Shown: positions 62,325-64,000 of the stretch, in pieces
Layout of the letters: each line of letters begins with the position of its first letter
Numbering within the stretch: position 1 is the stretch's first letter
NCBI RefSeq assembly: GCF_001441615.1
Contig: NZ_LAXJ01000026.1
Coordinates: forward strand, 1-64,000
Length of the DNA stretch: 64,000 nt
Direction of reading: 5' to 3'
Source: Roseovarius atlanticus
Lineage (GTDB): Bacteria; Pseudomonadota; Alphaproteobacteria; Rhodobacterales; Rhodobacteraceae
Translations under genes and position numbers: made by a program
Notes under the pieces: generated by a model
The model's input: the letters and a program-made list of their open reading frames with translations, nothing else
Databases searched by the model: none
Told to the model about the DNA's origin: nothing

Positions 62325-63700
62325 ACGCGCAGCGCCTCGCGGATCTCGGGATCTTCCAACGTCAGGTCCAGCACCCGGCGCGTACGGTCGATGATCTCGT
62401 CGATCTCGGCGTCGGTACAGCACAGTGGCGGGGCAAAACCCAGGATGCCCTGCGCAAACGCACGCACGATCAAACCGTTCTCGTAGGCGCGGTCGAACAG
62501 CCGCGTACCACCCTCCAGCGCCGCTGCGGGCAGCGGTGTCTTCTTGTCCTCGTCGGTGACAAGTTCCACCGCCGCGAGCATCCCGCGACCGCGGACATCG
62601 CCCACAAGCGGATGGTCCGATAGGCCTGCCAGCCCCGCCTGCAGGCGCGCGCCCTGGCGACGACCGTTGTCCAGCAACCCGCCCTCGTAAAGCTTCAGCA
62701 CCTCCAGCCCGACCGCCGCCGACACAGGATGACCCGAGTAGGTAAACCCGTGCCCGATCAGCTTCTGGCCCGCGCCTTCGCCGATCGTTTGGTAGACGTG
62801 ATCGCGCATGAACACCGCCCCCATGGGCGCGTAGCCCGAGGTCAGCCCCTTGGCGACCGTCATCAGGTCAGGCACGATCCCTTCCTCTTCGCTGGCGAAA
62901 AGTGGTCCGGTCCGGCCGAATCCGGTAATCACCTCGTCCGCCACGAACAGGATGCCAAGCTCGGTGCAGACCTCGCGCATCGCCTTGATCCAGCCCTTGG
63001 GCGGCACCAGGACCCCGCCCGACCCCTGGATCGGCTCGACGAAAAACGCGGCGACGCGCTCGGGGCCAAGCTCCTCGGCCTTGGCACGCAGGGCCGCCGT
63101 CGACGCCGCGATGATCCCGGCCTCGTCCGACCCAACCGGATTGCGATAAGCATAATGCGACGGAATCTTGTGCTGCCAGTCATAGGGCACGCCGAAGCCC
63201 TCGTGAAAGACCGGCAGCGCCGTCAGCCCCGCACCCGCCGATGTCGAACCGTGAAACCCCTGCGCGACCGAGATGAACTGATCCCGCTCCGGCTGGCCTT
63301 TCGAGTGCCAGTAATAGCGTATGAACCGCACGGCGCTGTCCACCGCGTCGGATCCGCCAAGGGTAAAATAGACATGGTCCAGATCTCCCGGCGCGCGTTC
63401 GGCCAGTTCTGCGGCCAGCCGGATCGGCGCCTCGGCGCCCAAACCGAAATACCCTGTGGCATAGGGCAGTTCCCGCATCTGCGCCATGGCGGCCTCGACC
63501 ACGCTTTCCTGCCCATAGCCGGCATTGACGCACCACAGACCGGCAAAGCCGTCGATCAGTTCATGACCTTCGTTGTCGGTCACCCGCGCCCCTTGCGCGG
63601 ATCGCATGACGCGCACACCGCGCGCCTCGTGCCCGTGAAACGAGGAAAGGGGGTGCACAAGGTGCCGGCGGTCGAGTTCGACAAGGGAATTTGTAAGCAT
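62321..63700 (-). CDS. Class III pyridoxal-phosphate aminotransferase
   Basis: The 459-residue PLP enzyme shows ELIDGFAGLWCVNAGYGQES, YFTLGGSDAVDSAVRFIRYY and LFVADEVITGFGRTGPLFAS (PLP Asp). The PLP Lys is in LMTVAKGLTSGYAPMGAVFM. Relatives include polyamine, beta-alanine, taurine and omega-amino acid transaminases; substrate cannot be chosen. It lies 12 bases after the GNAT gene and overlaps the dehydrogenase gene. Confidence 0.9.
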   Translation of the reverse strand: MLTNSLVELDRRHLVHPLSSFHGHEARGVRVMRSAQGARVTDNEGHELIDGFAGLWCVNAGYGQESVVEAAMAQMRELPYATGYFGLGAEAPIRLAAELAERAPGDLDHVYFTLGGSDAVDSAVRFIRYYWHSKGQPERDQFISVAQGFHGSTSAGAGLTALPVFHEGFGVPYDWQHKIPSHYAYRNPVGSDEAGIIAASTAALRAKAEELGPERVAAFFVEPIQGSGGVLVPPKGWIKAMREVCTELGILFVADEVITGFGRTGPLFASEEEGIVPDLMTVAKGLTSGYAPMGAVFMRDHVYQTIGEGAGQKLIGHGFTYSGHPVSAAVGLEVLKLYEGGLLDNGRRQGARLQAGLAGLSDHPLVGDVRGRGMLAAVELVTDEDKKTPLPAAALEGGTRLFDRAYENGLIVRAFAQGILGFAPPLCCTDAEIDEIIDRTRRVLDLTLEDPEIREALRV

Positions 63701-63712
63701 GATCTTCTCCGA

Positions 63713-64000
63713 TTATCCAAGCGCCTGGGATACAAGCGCGTATGTCGTATAGCTTCCGGACTTGGCCGGCTCAGGGTCGAGAACCATCGCGGTCCCTCCG
63801 CCAACATGCGCAAGCCCCAGCGCCTCGACGAATTCCGACAGTCCGGCGCTCTCGGGCAGGTCGATGCGCAGAAACTGGCCCGCACACCTGTGCGCGGCCG
63901 CGGCGATCAGCGCGCGCGCTACGGCCGGATCGTTCGCCACCACGGGTCCGACGACGTGACCGCGCCCGAACTCGCGCAAAAACGCAAAGCCGCCCTCGGC
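63713..64000 (-). CDS. GNAT-family acetyltransferase (YitH-like), truncated by the window edge
   Basis: The minus-strand frame is open to the window edge. It reads GGFAFLREFGRGHVVGPVVA, ending with a C-terminal domain FLRIDLPESAGLSEFVEALG and HVGGGTAMVLDPEPAKSG. This resembles the C-terminal half of YitH-type two-domain GNAT proteins. Only about 95 residues are visible; the catalytic N-terminal GNAT domain would lie beyond 64000. Confidence 0.72.
   Translation of the reverse strand, partial: AEGGFAFLREFGRGHVVGPVVANDPAVARALIAAAAHRCAGQFLRIDLPESAGLSEFVEALGLAHVGGGTAMVLDPEPAKSGSYTTYALVSQALG

Noticed and set aside
1-64000. CRISPR array, tRNA or rRNA genes, complete insertion sequences, integrases
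   Set aside because: No direct-repeat arrays, cloverleaf-like gene or transposase motif was recognised on either strand by eye; a dedicated search was not possible.

Overview
The window looks like a piece of a Rhodobacteraceae (Roseobacter-type, Alphaproteobacteria) genome. The base composition is GC-rich, most genes abut or overlap by ATGA or TGATG junctions, solute-binding-protein (SBP) importers and amino-acid oxidases are numerous, and there is a remnant of a small protein family (DUF6525) that I associate with Rhodobacterales. All family names are from reading the proteins, with no database search. I see no rRNA, tRNA, CRISPR array, complete insertion sequence or phage gene.

Layout. 250-5314 (minus): a dipeptide-type ABC importer (SBP, two permeases, fused double ATPase). 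5725-5907: the 3' end of a lactate-dehydrogenase-like gene. 5998-10133 (minus): four overlapping or closely packed genes for surface polysaccharide (DegT aminotransferase, GT61, GT4, YdcF/DUF218). 10407-10784: a decayed PIN-like gene. 11263-21651 (plus): a compact eleven-gene zinc-starvation locus consisting of a CobW/COG0523 GTPase, DUF1826, a DUF6525 gene interrupted by a TAG codon, a peptide/nickel-type ABC importer, and a five-gene Zrg-like set (His-rich DUF2796, LolD-like ATPase, MacB/FtsX-like permease, two DUF3299 proteins). A Zur-like AT-rich dyad lies upstream. 22174-30211: VOC protein, gamma-glutamyltransferase family, GntR regulator, ThDP enzyme and a tripartite tricarboxylate transporter (TctC-B-A).

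30287-45195: an amino-acid importer with a DgcA-like demethylase, a GlpD-like oxidase and two tandem LysR genes (all minus), then a HAD hydrolase plus DadA/PuuB-like oxidase (plus), then GabD, tartrate-dehydrogenase-like and a second aldehyde dehydrogenase (minus). 45318-54577: a hydantoinase/oxoprolinase operon fused by overlaps to [2Fe-2S] and FAD/BFD oxidoreductase subunits, a LysR gene, and two FAD amine oxidases. 54736-64000: an Lrp/AsnC regulator, a second peptide importer with a Tat-type SBP, a second HAD type II hydrolase, a GhrA-like dehydrogenase, a class III aminotransferase and a GNAT gene cut by the window edge.

The right half reads as a scavenging and catabolic island for N-substituted amino acids, opine-like or gamma-glutamyl compounds: import, oxidative or hydrolytic opening, then aldehyde and keto-acid clearance. 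The two most interesting readings are the zinc operon with an embedded metallophore-type importer, and a LysR regulon in which the same ATARG-N5-CTTAT box occurs before both the hydantoinase/Fe-S operon and a separate FAD oxidase, suggesting a split three-subunit oxidase. Four of the five SBP genes are followed directly by a strong stem-loop before the next transporter gene; the zinc-locus SBP is the exception.
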